A stretch of 64,000 nt of DNA from positions 1,767,001-1,831,000 of the forward strand of contig NC_012874.2 in assembly GCF_000003195.3 (NCBI RefSeq). Direction: 5' to 3'. Below, piece by piece: positions 43,796 to 56,000 of the stretch. Numbering within the stretch: position 1 is the stretch's first letter; the number at the start of each line of letters is the position of its first letter. The translations under genes and the position numbers were made by a program. Source of the DNA: Sorghum bicolor (taxonomy: Eukaryota; Streptophyta; Magnoliopsida; Poales; Poaceae). The notes beneath the pieces were generated by a model that saw nothing but the letters and a program-made list of their open reading frames with translations, did no database searches and was not told the DNA's origin.

Positions 43796-44242
43796 TCAAC
43801 GGTAAGACTTTTGGAACCTGGCGCGGGCTCCACGACCACCGAACTTCTTGGGCTCGCAGCGCCTGGGGTCGGCGACGAGGAGTGTGCGGTCGTAGCGAGA
43901 GAAGATGTCCTTGACCTCCTTCTTGGCGGCCTCGTCGACGTACTTCTGGTAGTAGGCGACGAGCCCCTTGGCGACGGCCTGGCGGATGGCGTAGATCTGC
44001 GACGTCTTCCCGCCGCCGCGGACGCGGATCCGCATGTCGATGTCCTTGAACCTCGACCGGCCGGCCAGCAGGATGGGCTCGAAGGCCTTGAGGCGGAGCA
44101 TCTCCGGGCGGATCAGCTCGATCGGGACGCCGTTCACCTTGATCAGCCCGCGCCCCGGCTTCGTGTACGCCACGGCCACGGCGGTCTTCTTCCGCCCGAA
44201 GCACTGGACCGTGCCCGGGGTAGGGCGGCTCAGCACGGACAT
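43796..44242 (-). CDS. RPS16: 40S ribosomal protein S16 (uS9), 148 aa
   Basis: Single exon. The protein reads [20 protein letters not shown], continues with [39 protein letters not shown] and [16 protein letters not shown], and ends in the invariant C-terminal FQKSYR. That tail reaches the P-site tRNA in the small ribosomal subunit. Length is the usual 146-149 aa and no change is disabling. The start is fixed by the family N-terminus and by promoter and leader signals just upstream. As a component of cytosolic ribosomes it is constitutively expressed; the telo-box and site II motifs upstream are typical of plant ribosomal protein genes. Confidence 0.97.
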   Translation of the reverse strand: MSVLSRPTPGTVQCFGRKKTAVAVAYTKPGRGLIKVNGVPIELIRPEMLRLKAFEPILLAGRSRFKDIDMRIRVRGGGKTSQIYAIRQAVAKGLVAYYQKYVDEAAKKEVKDIFSRYDRTLLVADPRRCEPKKFGGRGARARFQKSYR

Positions 44243-44274
44243 GGTTGCGGTGGTGGCTGCTGGGTTCGCAGCGG

Positions 44275-44515
44275 CGGCGCTAGGGTTTTGGCGGCGGCGG
44301 CTTTGGGGGGAGGGGTGCGGCGGAGAGAGGGGGCCGGCTGGAGTGAGTGGCTTTTATAGCCTCGAAGCGTTAGGGTTTTGTGTGGTGCTGATGCGGCTCT
44401 GAGAATGGCATGTGGGCCCGTGGAGCGTTTGAGATATATGGGCCGGAGTGCGTCTTGGGGGCCCATGTTGTTGTTGGACGAGACATTTATTGGGCTAGGC
44501 CTCTAGAGGCCCATG
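44275..44515 (-). promoter_or_regulatory. RPS16 promoter: TATA, telo-boxes, site II motifs
   Basis: On the minus strand, tataaaag (44351-44358) lies about 110 bp before the ATG. Telo-boxes (aaaccctaa/aaaaccctag) lie at about 44279-44288 and 44368-44377. Several tgggcc/ggccca site II words occur between 44414 and 44512. This combination coordinates ribosomal protein gene expression in dividing cells in plants. Confidence 0.75.
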
Positions 44516-44598
44516 TCTTGTGATAAAAGGCCATGGGGGAAGGACGCGAAGAGGCTGGAGGGTTTCGGCCCTCTCGAACACTACTTGATGTTTTTGTT

Positions 44599-45388
44599 AA
44601 AGTCCACCGGTCCCTAAACCTGTACTGTCGTGTCATCCCGGTTCGTAAACTTACAAATCGATCATTTAGGTCCTCGAATTTGTTCGTCTGTGTCATCTCG
44701 GTCCCTAAACTTGTTCAGTTGTGTCATTCCGGTTCCTAAACTTAGAAATCACACTTAAATTTGTTCAGCTGTGTCATCCCGGTCCCTAAACTTGGTTTTG
44801 AATCTCATCTGGGTCAAAACAAAGCGATTTAAAACTCTATATCAAAAAATAATTCATAACTTTTTCATATAAACTCGAATAAAGACAAACTTTATACCAA
44901 AGTTATAGTCCTCAACACAATCTACAACTTTGTAGTTGAAAAGTTTTTTATTTGAAGTCGTTTAGTGTTATAAAATTTAATTTTAAATTTTAAATTTCAA
45001 AATCTATAAACTTATAAAAAATATTTTAGGACCCTAAATGATTTTAATTTAAAAACTTTTCAACTGCAAAGTTGTAGATCACGTCGCTGCCTACAATTTT
45101 GATATAAAGTTTATCTTTATTTGAGTTCATATGAAAAAGTTATGAGTTATTTTTCAATATAAAGTTTTTAGATTCGTCCTGTTTTGACCCAGATGAGACT
45201 TAAAAACAAGTTTAGGGACCGGGATGACACAATTGAATAAGTTTGAGGACCTATATGGGAGATTTTTAAGTTTAGGGACCAGAATGATACAACCGAATAA
45301 GTTTAGGTACCTAAACAGTCGTTTTGCGAGTTTAAGGACCGAGATGACACACCCAAACAAGTTTAGGGACCGCTGATGGACTTTACTC
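44599..45388. mobile_element. Foldback transposon 2, ~790 bp
   Basis: The arms are inverted copies: left aaagtccaccggtccctaaa, right tttagggaccgctgatggactttactc. The inner arms meet around 44990 (aaacttttcaactgcaaagttgtagat pairs with atctacaactttgtagttga...). The 8-bp repeat TTTTTGTT flanks it (44591-44598 and 45389-45396). Each arm has several copies of a ~30-50-bp ggtccctaaacttg...gtgtcat.c unit. Non-coding. Confidence 0.75.
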
Positions 45389-45396
45389 TTTTTGTT

Positions 45397-46281
45397 AACT
45401 GCTAAGTTCTTTTCAATTATACCAGTTGTACATAAGGTAAAATGATGGATTTAAACTGCTTCTACCCTTGTCCACATGAGTAAAATGTAAATCCTCTGCA
45501 TATAAAAATGCACTCCATATCATCGTATCAGTAGTTATCTGCATCCTAAAATGGCCATTAAGCTTTTTATTATCATTGCATTGGCATATCCACATGCTAA
45601 AGGGTCACTAAAATACGCTCATGGTTGTGTTATGCTTATTATTATTTTTGGCTCATTGGCATACCAGATGTTAGTTAAAAAGGATGCAGCAAGCGGCAAT
45701 TCTGTGCGGAATTATGTGTTTTGTGGCCTGGAGGATATGACAAATCCCCTGTTAATCTAGTGCTTTCACCTAATAGCAGAGAAATCTGGATTTGATCCTC
45801 CTTGCTGTCCAATTACAATGCTGCCTTTGGTAAGCTATCTGTTTGGAGTTGGAGCTTCTGGTTTAGAGAAAAGTCCCCAATAACAAGTGTGAAGTTTGCA
45901 GTTCCGGGTTTTTGTCAGAAGGTCAAGACATGAAGCCTTTTCTGGTGTCAGGGAGGACGGAGGAACGAGTTGCTGATCACGTAGCATTGGTGTTGGTTGC
46001 AAGTAGTGGTTTGCTGTGGCTAGTTTGCTGCCCTTGTTTTGAAAATTGGGTTGTATTTCTTTGTGGCTGTATCATAGTTTGCCTTTGCCCTAACTAATGT
46101 GTACCAGGGGACTTTCTTCGTGGTTAGGTTACTGCCCTTATTTCAGATGTTGATATCTTGCATCACTTGCTCTTACCAATGGAGGCTGCACCGCTGCAGT
46201 TGATAGTTCAATGAATGTCCTCTTGCAAAGTGACTTTATGCTATATTAGTTCTCAGAGGGTGTTGAAGTTCATCAGAGTCG
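45397..46281. other. Intergenic, no gene recognised
   Basis: AT-rich. Short open frames around 45551-45760 and 45912-46097 have hydrophobic stretches but no recognisable family, Kozak context or splice links. Confidence 0.3.
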
Positions 46282-46397
46282 TCTTGTTCGTTTGTTTGAT
46301 AAGTTATGGCAGAAAGTACTGTTGGCTGATTTGTTAGGATAGAAAAACATTGTTGAATGGCTGGCAAATTCGGCTGATAAACTCAAGCGAACAAGGT
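46282..46397. mobile_element. MITE with cttgttcg/cgaacaagg termini
   Basis: Left tcttgttcgtttgtttgataag, right ctgataaactcaagcgaacaaggt. The interior gttatggcagaaagtactg...gatttgtt...aaaaacattgttgaatggctgg matches the family seen at 42414. Confidence 0.75.
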
Positions 46398-46584
46398 ATT
46401 TTGTATTTGACAAATATTGTTCAACCATGGACTAACTAGGCTCAAAAGGTTCATCTCGCAAATTACAGACAAACTATGTAATTAGTTACTTTTTTATCTA
46501 TATTTAATACTTCATGTGCCGCAAGATTCAATGTGACGAAAAATCTGAAAATTTTTGCAATTTTTTTAGAAACTAAACAAGGCC
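46398..46584. mobile_element. MITE right half, GGCCTTGTTTA family
   Basis: Begins mid-element at ttgtatttgacaaatattg and runs to gaaactaaacaaggcc. The left part is missing at the junction with the preceding MITE. Confidence 0.7.
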
Positions 46585-46829
46585 TTAGTTCCACCCAAGA
46601 TCTAAAATCAAAAAACTTTTCAAGACTTCTATCACATCGATCTTGCAATACATGCATAAAACATTAAATATAAATAGAAAAATATCTAATTGTACAATTT
46701 GTCCATAATTTATTTATAATTTGCAAAATGAATCTTTTAAGCCTAGTTAATTTACGATTAGACAATAATTACCAAATACAAATAAAAATACTATGATAGC
46801 CAACCAGTTTTTGAATCTAAACAATCCCT
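46585..46829. mobile_element. MITE, GGCCTTGTTTA family, reverse orientation
   Basis: Starts ttagttccacccaag directly after the previous copy's ggcc. It carries catgcataaaacattaaat, gaatcttttaagcctagtta and accaaatacaaataaaaatac, and ends tgaatctaaacaatccc. Confidence 0.65.
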
Positions 46830-46912
46830 TATTTCCATTTCCAGTCTCAGATCGCTGCTGCACTCGTGTGGTGGGGTGGATGGTGGATCTCATCTGTCCA
46901 CCATTATATCAA

Positions 46913-46945
46913 CTAGTATAAACCGCGCGCATTTGCGCGTGAGCA
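46913..46945 (-). mobile_element. Helitron-like 3' terminus 2
   Basis: The minus strand reads a perfect six-pair hairpin cgcgcaaatgcgcg (46926-46939), a 9-nt spacer, then CTAG (46916-46913) followed by T. This is the canonical end structure of plant Helitrons. The body would extend to the right (minus-strand 5'), possibly including the coiled-coil exons at 50.9-51.2 kb. The 5' TC end was not located. Confidence 0.6.
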
Positions 46946-49900
46946 TAAGCGGACATCTTTAGGTTTGTACAGCTAGGATTTATACGTTAGATATATTGCT
47001 AATGTATATAATTAGAGTACGCGCCACGTAGAGCCACCCCAATATATAAGTAGATATACATAAAATTTGTATCAGCCTATAAACTTCCGTGTAAATTGAG
47101 GATATTTTTTGTGTCTACTGAAAATTTAATATCTAAGCAATACGTATTAATTTGTTCTGATCGTGCACATCAATTCAAAATATATTTTAGTTCAGCAGAG
47201 TTCCAATCGACATGAGTCTAAAACAAGCTATACATTGAGTAGGTACAATACATAGCCTAGCGCAGAATTAGCAAAGACGAACATCCAGATCAGCGGAAAC
47301 CTCTCAAACGTCTAGATCAAAATGGGTAGACGAAGTCGCGTCAGTGACGAACTGGATGACACCATAGAAGTTGACTTAACATCCTGAGTTTTCATCACCT
47401 CATTTCTTCTGTGTTTTCGGCTGTGCAAGTCTGCGGAAGTTTATCTGCGACTGTCACAATTGTGGTTCTCTCTCTACTATAGTGGTCTTCAATCTTCATT
47501 ATATCTATATGATTGTTAGAATTAGCCATTATAATGAAAGGCTAGGAAAAATTCATTCGAATTAAGTTTCAAAACAGATTTGCTTTTCTACACAAATTGA
47601 CAAAGTGAAAATATGACAATATGCAATAAGAAGAATTAGGCAGTACATAACTATTATCCTGAAATGAATATGACAGTTTAAAAATAAGAATGAACTAAGT
47701 ATTGTTCAGTAGAGACCTCTACAGTTGAAGAGAATGAAGTATACACCCTATAATGTCTCAGAAGGCACCAGTTCAATATTATTGCCCGAAGTCATACCTT
47801 CCCAATTAATAACACAGAGGGTGGAGTCTTTTTTATCGTAGCAAAGTTTTGTATGAATACTAAGATAGGTTGTACGCATTAATATCGCACGTATGGTAAT
47901 AGAGACTGCAGTATCTGGAGAGGCGAGAAAACAATGTGTGCAATGTCTGGAGATATGAGAAAGTGGAGATGAGGCTCACTAAAGAAAACAGAGACTTAAA
48001 AGAAAACTATAAAAAAAACTGTAATCCTGAAAGAGTACCATGACTCTCCAAATTTCAGTGCTCTATCTAATCTTCTAAGCATGGTAATGGCAGCACAACA
48101 ACCACCATTGAACCCTCAAGCACTCAATAGTACCGACAAGATTAGGGAAGGAACCTTTAAAAAATGGAACATCAGTGGCTACTCCTAAGATCCTGTTTGT
48201 TTTCAATTTCCACTACGTAGTCTGTTAGGAAGCTGTACAAAATAAAACAACAATGGCTACTCTTAAAATACTATTTGTCTTCAATTTCTATTACATTTTG
48301 TCCTTTCTGTTTTCATTACACTTCATATATTGGTTGTCAAATATGTCTCGTAAAATATCCCTATAGAAAAAATTTCAATAGCCATATTCAAGTTTTGCTC
48401 AATAATCACTCCATTAGGTAGAGAGAAATATTATAATCACACTGTAGAATTTTTTTTAGTAGTCTACATAGTAACATAGAGATTTACACTCACGTGTACA
48501 GCTTATGTAGCATATCTAAAAAAGTAGCATACAGATTTATACTAATGTGTACAGCTTGGTTCACTTAGGCAAAGAAAACTGAAAGGATGGTAAACTAAAA
48601 ATTAGTACCTTTATCTTAACTCTGTAAAAAGATCTACAAATGATATAGTGCTCGGCCTGAAAAGGCAAACAAAACCTTATCAATGCTCTGTATCCTTATC
48701 CAAGGAACGAACCGAATATACAGAGAATAACTAAAAAGAAGCCGCTACTAATCAAATTGTGTACCGGTCAACTGGACCAATTGTGCATGAACAAATTCAA
48801 ATTGATAAGTTCCATAGGTTTGTGTTCTTCTGTTTGCATAAAGTAAAAGAATACATGATTTGAAGCCTATCATCATTTTATAACTGGAGAAAGGTTTATT
48901 GCAATAGGAGAGAACTGATTTATGAATTATCACAAATTAATGGGAGGACCATTACCTCCAGGGGTATAGGATCGGAGCACAAGAACCATTCTAGTATTAA
49001 TTATCACACATGCACCCCAGCAATAGATGCATACTGATTTGCCTGAATTAAGTTTGCTAGCATCACATAAAAGGCAATCATAAAAAACATATCATTTTTA
49101 TCACAACCTAACTGTCGCTAAGATATACTCAGTCAAATTAACTCTAGAGAAAGTTCTTGAAAATTTTATCAACACTTTTGCGGACTTAAATGTTACAACA
49201 TGCTGTGGAAAAAATAGTATCGTGTGAAAAAAACAAAAAGAATTATGTGTACAAATAACTTGCCTCTGCGTGCTTACAAATATTAATTTATGGATGCACA
49301 CCGTCTTATCTCTTTTTGTGAATTGATATGGTTCATTACTTCTAATCCACGACTAATAAAATAGTGAATATGCTACAAAATCTCTAAATTGTGATAAAAG
49401 AATAAATATGGTAGCCATTAGATAATATTTATGGAGCTAAAATAAGGAGAAAAGACTTTTTCAAACACCTATGAATAGGAATCTTTGAATTAGCACCAGA
49501 TAAGTTATAGTCATAAAAGGACTTCAATATAGTCAGGGGCATATAAACTGTCCCTTTCCTGCAATCAAACTTTGGGAGCAACATGAACTCTTTTCAACTT
49601 TAGCACACAAACTGAAGGTGGGCGACGATACATGTAAAATCATAGGCAACTATATGTATTGTCCTTGCTCAAGGATGGATATAAATATACTGAATATATT
49701 ACCAACACACAGGAAATTGTAGGTTATTGGTAAGTGTCAAAGGCATACAGAAGCATACATAGACACAAGAAGTAAATGTGTTGTGGAAAATAATTGAATC
49801 CGAGATAATAGAAGGGAAAATTAGGAATATACAAAGAAACATCTTGCAACATAAATATCTCTATTTTTTTGACCGAAGTCAACAAGAGAAATCCCAGCCT

Positions 49901-50854
49901 ATTTTTTTTTATAATTTTTTATAATACAGACCTGTTTAAATTCGCTGCCACAGGGAGTCAAACCCAGGTCTGCTGGTGCTACTCAGGTGCTCTAACCACT
50001 AGGCTAGAAGCCCTTTCGCAATACCTCTATTTTTAGCCATCTAAAAATGAGGAAGATCTTATTTTTTGAAGGCCAACACCTGTATACGCCTAACACTTAA
50101 CACCTAGCACCTCTAATAAAATACTCAATACTTAGCAAATGGAGGGACCAATAACACTTTAACACAAGATGTTGCATCTGCACCGAAGGAAGCAACTCCA
50201 CTATACCAGTATGGATAGCACCTTGTCAAACAATCTCAAGACCATTTTTTTGGTCCTGCACTGGTTTGTTTTTACTATTCTAGTCACCATCTTAACTATG
50301 CAGAAGGCAGGTAGCTAACAGAAAAGAACGAGGTGGGATTTGTACAGCATACCAGATATGCCACACTTCAGAAAAAGAGAAATAAGCCCTTCAGTGTAGC
50401 CATAATAACCTACATAAGCAGGAGGAAAAATGCAACGTTAGATAGCCACATTTAGAACAATCAGGTGGAAAACAGTATTCCAATGGCATCAAGCACAAAA
50501 TGAGGAGGCATTCAGATCAAACAACCCAAAAAGAATTATGTAAATCACGGGGATCACAATAAATGGAGAGAAGCTGTCACCTTTTTTGAGGAATTTTTAC
50601 TGCACCGAAGGCAAAGACTTCATTATCATCCTGGTTTTAAGAGGGTAGAACCTGAGTTTGTTGTAGTCCCCAAATAACTAAACAAAGGGATAAATCAATC
50701 AATTAATCAAAAACAGTAGTAGAAAGTATGCATTTCCATTGTATGTATCCAAAAGTACCTTATCTGGGAACATGTACTTGAATGAAAGGCAGTTAGCACA
50801 ATATTTTAGTTGAATAAAAGGTAAATAGCACAACATTTATAGAGAATATACCTC
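46946..50854. other. AT-rich, intron-like stretch; no gene defined
   Basis: Almost 4 kb of AT-rich sequence with pyrimidine/purine character of introns. Isolated exon-like islands (for example the minus strand near 50620-50575 reading DNEVFAFGAVK) cannot be linked into a model. It may be the body of a Helitron or the downstream introns of the coiled-coil gene. Confidence 0.35.
49899..50013 (-). mobile_element. tRNA-derived SINE-like fragment
   Basis: The minus strand has tagcctagtggttagagc (A-box region, 49989-50006) and gggtttgactccc (B box, 49953-49965). The usual plant SINE head is followed by a short body and an A/T-rich tail near 49900. Confidence 0.55.
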
Positions 50855-51243
50855 TAGTTCCACAACTAAGTGTTGGAGTTCTCGTTCCTTCAACTTTAGC
50901 TTCAGCTCCTTAATCTAAGTAAAGTTGAAAAAAAAACATGGTTTAAGAAGGGAAAAATATATAAAATAAATACAAGACTGTTGAGAAATCATAATTTTTT
51001 GTTTTGAAAATAAATGGCAGGAAGTTGGTTACAAAATCGGTTATACAGTATATTTGAAGATAGCACATGATTCAAGAGTTGCCTTTAGTTCTTGCTCCTT
51101 CAGCCTGAGCTCCATCTGACGAAACAAATAATAGTAATATTAACAAAACCCGATCCATAACATGTTTGTATAGCAGAAATTTAATTCTACAACTGATGGT
51201 TCATGTTCTTGTTCCTTGAACCTGAGGTCCACCTCTTTGATCT
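50855..51243 (-). pseudogene. Tentative coiled-coil gene: three homologous small exons
   Basis: Minus-strand pieces each follow an AG acceptor: about 51241-51191 (IKEVDLRFKEQEHEPSV, donor GTAGAA), about 51118-51072 (MELRLKEQELKATLE), and about 50917-50855 (IKELKLKLKERELQHLVVEL, donor GTATAT). All share the pattern (K/M)E(L/V).L+(L/F)KE(Q/R)E, so they arose by exon duplication and encode charged heptads like those of plant kinesin stalks. No motor or other diagnostic domain is visible. A leader-like GC island sits upstream at 51940-52450. It could be a living gene with exons I cannot find, or a fragment. Confidence 0.35.
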
Positions 51244-51930
51244 GAGAAAAGCAAAAAAAATAAAAATAAAAAGAGAAATGATAACTTGTAAACTATTATT
51301 TGCTTGAGAAATTGAATTCTCAGATAAGTTTGGCCGTGTAGGTTTGCATTTTAAGAAGCGGTCATAGACAAGATAAAGACAACTTGCGTTAGCAAGGTGC
51401 TGCCGTTGAATATGTTGGAAACCCAACACACTGCAACTAATGACCCTTGCTCACAGTGACCTAAAAAGTAGTAATAGTGGCTCATAAGCAGACATACATT
51501 CAGTAAATGCAACCGCAGTCTGTAAATGCCATGTATTAAGCACACAGGATTGCATCTACAAACCATACAACATCAAGATATTCTCTAGGAGGACATTTTG
51601 GAAGGCACCAGTTCCATGAACTCAGTATACAACCATCGATCATAGTAAAGTGGAATCATCCAAGCATGTATATAGGTGAAATAACAGAGCAGGTTCCTTA
51701 ACCCAATTACCATTAATCTAAACAACATCAGATTCTCAATAGGAAGCTTTTTATCAGCACAGAGACATATGAACTATATAATTTTTTTATCAGCACGGGT
51801 GATGCAAAAAAAACTAAAGTAAGGTAGTAGATTTGTAACAAAAAAGGGTAAGAACAGTAGATCTAGGCTCAAATTGAGGATTTCACCAAATCACAAAGTA
51901 ATGCGACTGCAGACTTAGTGTAGTAAGGGG
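51244..51930. other. AT-rich sequence between coiled-coil exons and GC island
   Basis: No exon recognised. Confidence 0.3.
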
Positions 51931-51933
51931 GGG

Positions 51934-51935
<2 letters not shown>

Positions 51936-51970
<35 letters not shown>
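51936..51970. repeat. (GA)n microsatellite
   Basis: A run of about ten G followed by about sixteen AG dinucleotides. Confidence 0.95.
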
Positions 51971-51974
<4 letters not shown>

Positions 51975-52490
51975 CGAACCAGCAGACGGATCGAGCAGGA
52001 GCCCGCGTACGGCGTGCAGGAAGCCGTGCAGGCGAGAAGCTGGGCGGGCGACAATCACGGCCACCGGTGTTGTCCACCGGCGCCGCGTCATGTGGCCGTG
52101 CGGCCTGGGGGCGGCCACCACCAGGGCTTGCTGTTGCGCCACCACATCAAGGGAGAGGTAGAGAGGCAGAGGAAGGGGAGCGGGAATGGGAGGCGCGGGC
52201 TGGGGCAACGATAACGGCGCGAGCGGTGGCGGCGGCGGCGGCGGTGTGTGAGAGGAGAGGGAGAGGTCGGGCGTGGGAGAGATTTTTTTGCGAGAGGGAG
52301 GAGCCACCAATTTATTGGATACAATCTGGGAGCGACGTGGCTCAACCGTGTCCACGGGAAGGGAATTCTGAGCGACGTGGCCGAATACTGGCCAAGTGAA
52401 TCTATTCGGGGAGACGTGGCTCGATGTGGGAATTTCAGGTGACGTAGCCAAGGGGAGAGGCGTGGGTTCAACATGCGTTTAATATGTTTA
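51971..52490 (-). promoter_or_regulatory. Minus-strand GC-rich leader/promoter-like island
   Basis: The minus strand looks like a grass promoter and 5' leader (CT-rich tracts, ccgccgccgccgcc). The long open frame across it is Pro/Ser-rich low complexity without a domain. It may serve the coiled-coil exons downstream. aattgg/ttggat (TATA-less) context; no TATA box assigned. Confidence 0.3.
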
Positions 52491-52533
52491 ATGCATAGGT
52501 ACAAGTCATAGGAAGAGGGTCCTTCCCATGTCA

Positions 52534-52763
52534 GGCCTTGTTTTGTTACCAAAAATTTTCAAAATTTTTCATTATATCGAATTTTACGGCACATGCATGG
52601 TGCATTAAATATACATGAAAACAAAAACTAATTGCACAATTTATCTGTAAAATCACGAGACGAATCTTTTAAGTCTAGTTACTCTATGATTGGACCATGT
52701 TTGTCAAATAAAAACAAAAATACTACAGTATCGAAATCCAAAAAATTTCGCGAACTAAAGCCC
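52534..52763. mobile_element. MITE, GGCCTTGTTTA family, reverse orientation
   Basis: Starts ggccttgttttgttacc and ends ttcgcgaactaaagccc. Internal gagacgaatcttttaag and tactacagtatcgaaatcc. Confidence 0.75.
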
Positions 52764-52868
52764 AAAGCCCTCAGTGTCCAACCAAGTCTGTGGCGCGTTG
52801 CAGCCATGCGAGCTGGCCGACGGGAAGAGGCAGGAGGCCGGGGAGGCCGGGGCTTCAATGGCATAGAC

Positions 52869-52873
52869 TCCTT
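52869..52873. repeat. Copia element 2 target-site duplication, left
   Basis: TCCTT, repeated at 57703-57707. Confidence 0.9.
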
Positions 52874-53073
52874 TGTGAAGATAGGTGAACAAGATTCCGT
52901 TCCCTAGCTCTCGGTTACGTGTTATATATGCACGGTGAACAGCCCACCGGCGGTGGCTTTACAACATATTTGGTAGGTTACAAGCAGTCCTACAATCTAG
53001 GATCTAAGTAACTAAGTCTTGGTCTCATAGATACATTGTACCAAGACATATACAAGGAGTACACAGTTTAACA
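52874..53073 (-). repeat. Copia element 2 LTR (3' LTR)
   Basis: Plus strand tgtgaagatagg ... cagtttaaca. Confidence 0.93.
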
Positions 53074-53082
53074 CTCCCCCTC
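53074..53082 (-). other. Copia element 2 polypurine tract
   Basis: The minus strand gagggggag is directly next to the LTR. Confidence 0.75.
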
Positions 53083-53086
53083 AATC

Positions 53087-56000
53087 TTAGCCACTGGAAA
53101 GGTTAAGATTGAACCTAAAGTTTTTCATCTTGACGGCAGACACTGCTTTGGTGAATCCATCAGCAATCTGATCTCCTGTATTTATGAACCGAATGTCTAG
53201 AAGCTTTTGTGCTACTCTTTCTCTGACAAAGTGGAAATCAGTCTCTATATGCTTGGTTCTTGCATGAAAGATGGGATTGGCAGACAAGTACTTTGCACCT
53301 AAATTGTCACACCACAACCGTGCAGCAGGAGGATGACTAATCCTAAGCTCGCTTAACAGCTTCTGTACCCACATTACTTCGGCTGTAGCATTTGCTAAGG
53401 CCTTATACTCAGCCTCTGTAGATGACCGAGATACCGTGGCCTGTTTTCGAGCCGTCCAGGAGATTAGATTGTTCCCTAGGAACACAGCGAAGCCATCTGT
53501 TGATCTTCTATCATCTACACACTCTGCCCAGTCTGCATCAAAGAATACACTCACCATCATAGATGGTGAGCGTCGTATTTTCAGTCCTATACCCAAAGTA
53601 CCTTGGACATACCTGAGGATTCGTTTCACTGCACTCCAGTGAGTTGTAGTAGGAGCATGCAGAAATTGACAGACTTTGTTAACTACAAATGAGAGATCAG
53701 GTCGTGTTAATGTCAGATATTGTAATGCACCCACTAAACTCCTGTACCGAGTGGAATCTTCTTCCCCAAGTCACTCGCCATCAGAGATACTAAGTTTTTC
53801 TGACACAGACAGCAGGGTATCCACCGGTTTTGCCTTCGTCATACCTGACCTTGTGAGAATATCAGCTGCATACCGACCTTGAGAGAGTAACAGACCATCA
53901 TCAACTTTCTTTTCTTCTATGCCCAGAAAGTAGTGAAGTTTCCCCAAGTCCTTGAGTGCAAATTCCTTCTGGAGATCCTTTAGCAAGGTTTCAGTTGCTT
54001 CAGGAGAAAAGTTGGCAACTATTATGTCATCAACATACACAAGAACAAAGACACTGAGCTTTCCTTTGTTGTAGAAGAATAACGATGTGTCAGCCTTAGA
54101 AGGAATGAAGCCAAGAGCTACCAGCCACTTGCAAAGTCTAGCATACCAAGCATGAGGTGCTTGTTTAAGTCCATAAAGAGCTTTGTCTAGTTTGCATACA
54201 AAGCTTGGATGCCTCGGATCTATATACCCTGGTGATTGATACATATACACCTCCTCTTCTAATACTCCGTGTAGAAAGGCATTCTGCACATCTAATTGCC
54301 TCAAAGTCCAGCCTCTTGATACGGCAATAGAGAGAATTAATCTTATGGTAGCTGCTTTTACAACCGGACTGAAAGTGTCCTCATAATCTATTCCATAGCG
54401 TTGTTTAAAGCCTTTTGCCACAAGACGTGCTTTGTATCTATCAATAGTTCCATCTGATTTTCTTTTTACCTTATACACCCATTTACATCCTATGATATTT
54501 CTGCCCTTTGGACGTGGTACAAGATGCCATGTCTGATTTTGAGCAAAGCTTGATACTTGGCATCCATGGCATCACACCACCTTTGATCGCCCAGAGCTTC
54601 ATCTACTGACACCGGTTCCTCTTTAGGACCCTTTGCACTCATCACCCAGCGTACAGTGCCATATGTAAAGTTTTTGGGACAGCGAATTCCTCTTTGCAAT
54701 CGGGTCACTAGTCTTATAGGCACAAGATGACTTTCAGCTGGTGTCTGCACAGGAGATCCGGGTGACTCAATCTACTCGGGATCTGGCGCCGTAGACTCCC
54801 CCAAGCTCGGATCGCCGTGTGCTGGAGAGCTCGGTGTGGCATCCATCAGAGGCGGAGAGACGGTCGTTGCGGGCGTAGAGGATCCAGGCGGAGAAGGAGG
54901 GAGTCCCCCGGACGGGGCACCCGACACTAATCCCGAGGATGACGCGCCCACAGAAGGAATGTCGCCAGCGGGTGAATCCTCCTCGGATCCGGTGATGTCG
55001 CCAGATGGGGAGCATAGGAAATGTCCCTCCCCATGCCCCGTTTCTGCTACATTTGGTGCAAGATTTGTTCCTGTTGCATCCACAACATCAACTGCACTTG
55101 AAGATATGTTAGTAGGGGCAGGAGACAACATACGTTGATCACTCAATTTTGCATCTCCAAAGGAGGAAGTGGAAGGATTTTTAAGCACATCTGGCAGTAG
55201 GGCGAGTTCAGAACGGATACGAGCCTCGGAATTTGGATGAAGTGCGGCAAAAGGAAAGATGGTTTCATCAAAGACAACATCACGTGAAATGTAAACTCGC
55301 CCATCTTTAGGAGCTAGACACTTAAAACCTTTGTGAAGGGGACTGTAGCCAAGGAAGACACATTGTTTGGATCGAAATTCAAGTTTCTTTGAGTTGTAGG
55401 GTCTTAGGTTTGGCCAAACAGCGCAACCAAAAGACCGAAGAAAGGTGTAGTCTGGTGGAGCACCTAGCAAACGTTCATAGGGTGTCTCATTTTCTATGAC
55501 TTTGGACGACAATCTGTTGATGAGGAATACAGCCGTTAGAAAAGCTTCATCCCAAAATTTTAGAGGCATGGAGGACTGAGCAAGAAGTGTGAGCCCAACC
55601 TCAACAACATGACGGTGTTTCCTTTCGGCCGAACCATTTTGTTGATGTGCATAGGGACATGACACATGATGTTCTATTCCTATGCGCTGAAAAAAGGAAT
55701 TGAGAGACTAGTATTCACCTCCCCAGTCGGTTTGCATTGCTTGGATTTTTGTATTGAACTGTCGTTCAACAAGATTTTGAAAATCTTTGAAATATTGAAA
55801 AACCTCATACTTTTGGTGCAGCAAATAGATCCAAACAAATTTACTGTAATCATCAATAAAACTCACATAGTATGAGTATCGACCAGCTGATATAGGAGCT
55901 GGTCCCCATACATCTGAAAAAACAAGTTCTAGAGGACGACTCGACCGACTAGACGATCTAGGGTAGGGTAGCTGATGACTCTTACCCTGTTGACATGCAT

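Noticed and set aside
43626..44204. 192-residue open frame overlapping RPS16 in another frame, and plus-strand frames at 43811-44402
   Set aside because: Shadows of the GC-rich RPS16 coding sequence; the S16 protein is unmistakable in the other frame.
45551..46097. Two short hydrophobic ORFs as secreted or membrane peptides
   Set aside because: No family, promoter or splice support, and the length is within chance expectation for this composition.
51915..52451. 178-residue minus-strand frame with poly-Pro and poly-(LS) tracts
   Set aside because: Translation of a (GA)n tract and a GC-rich leader; no domain.
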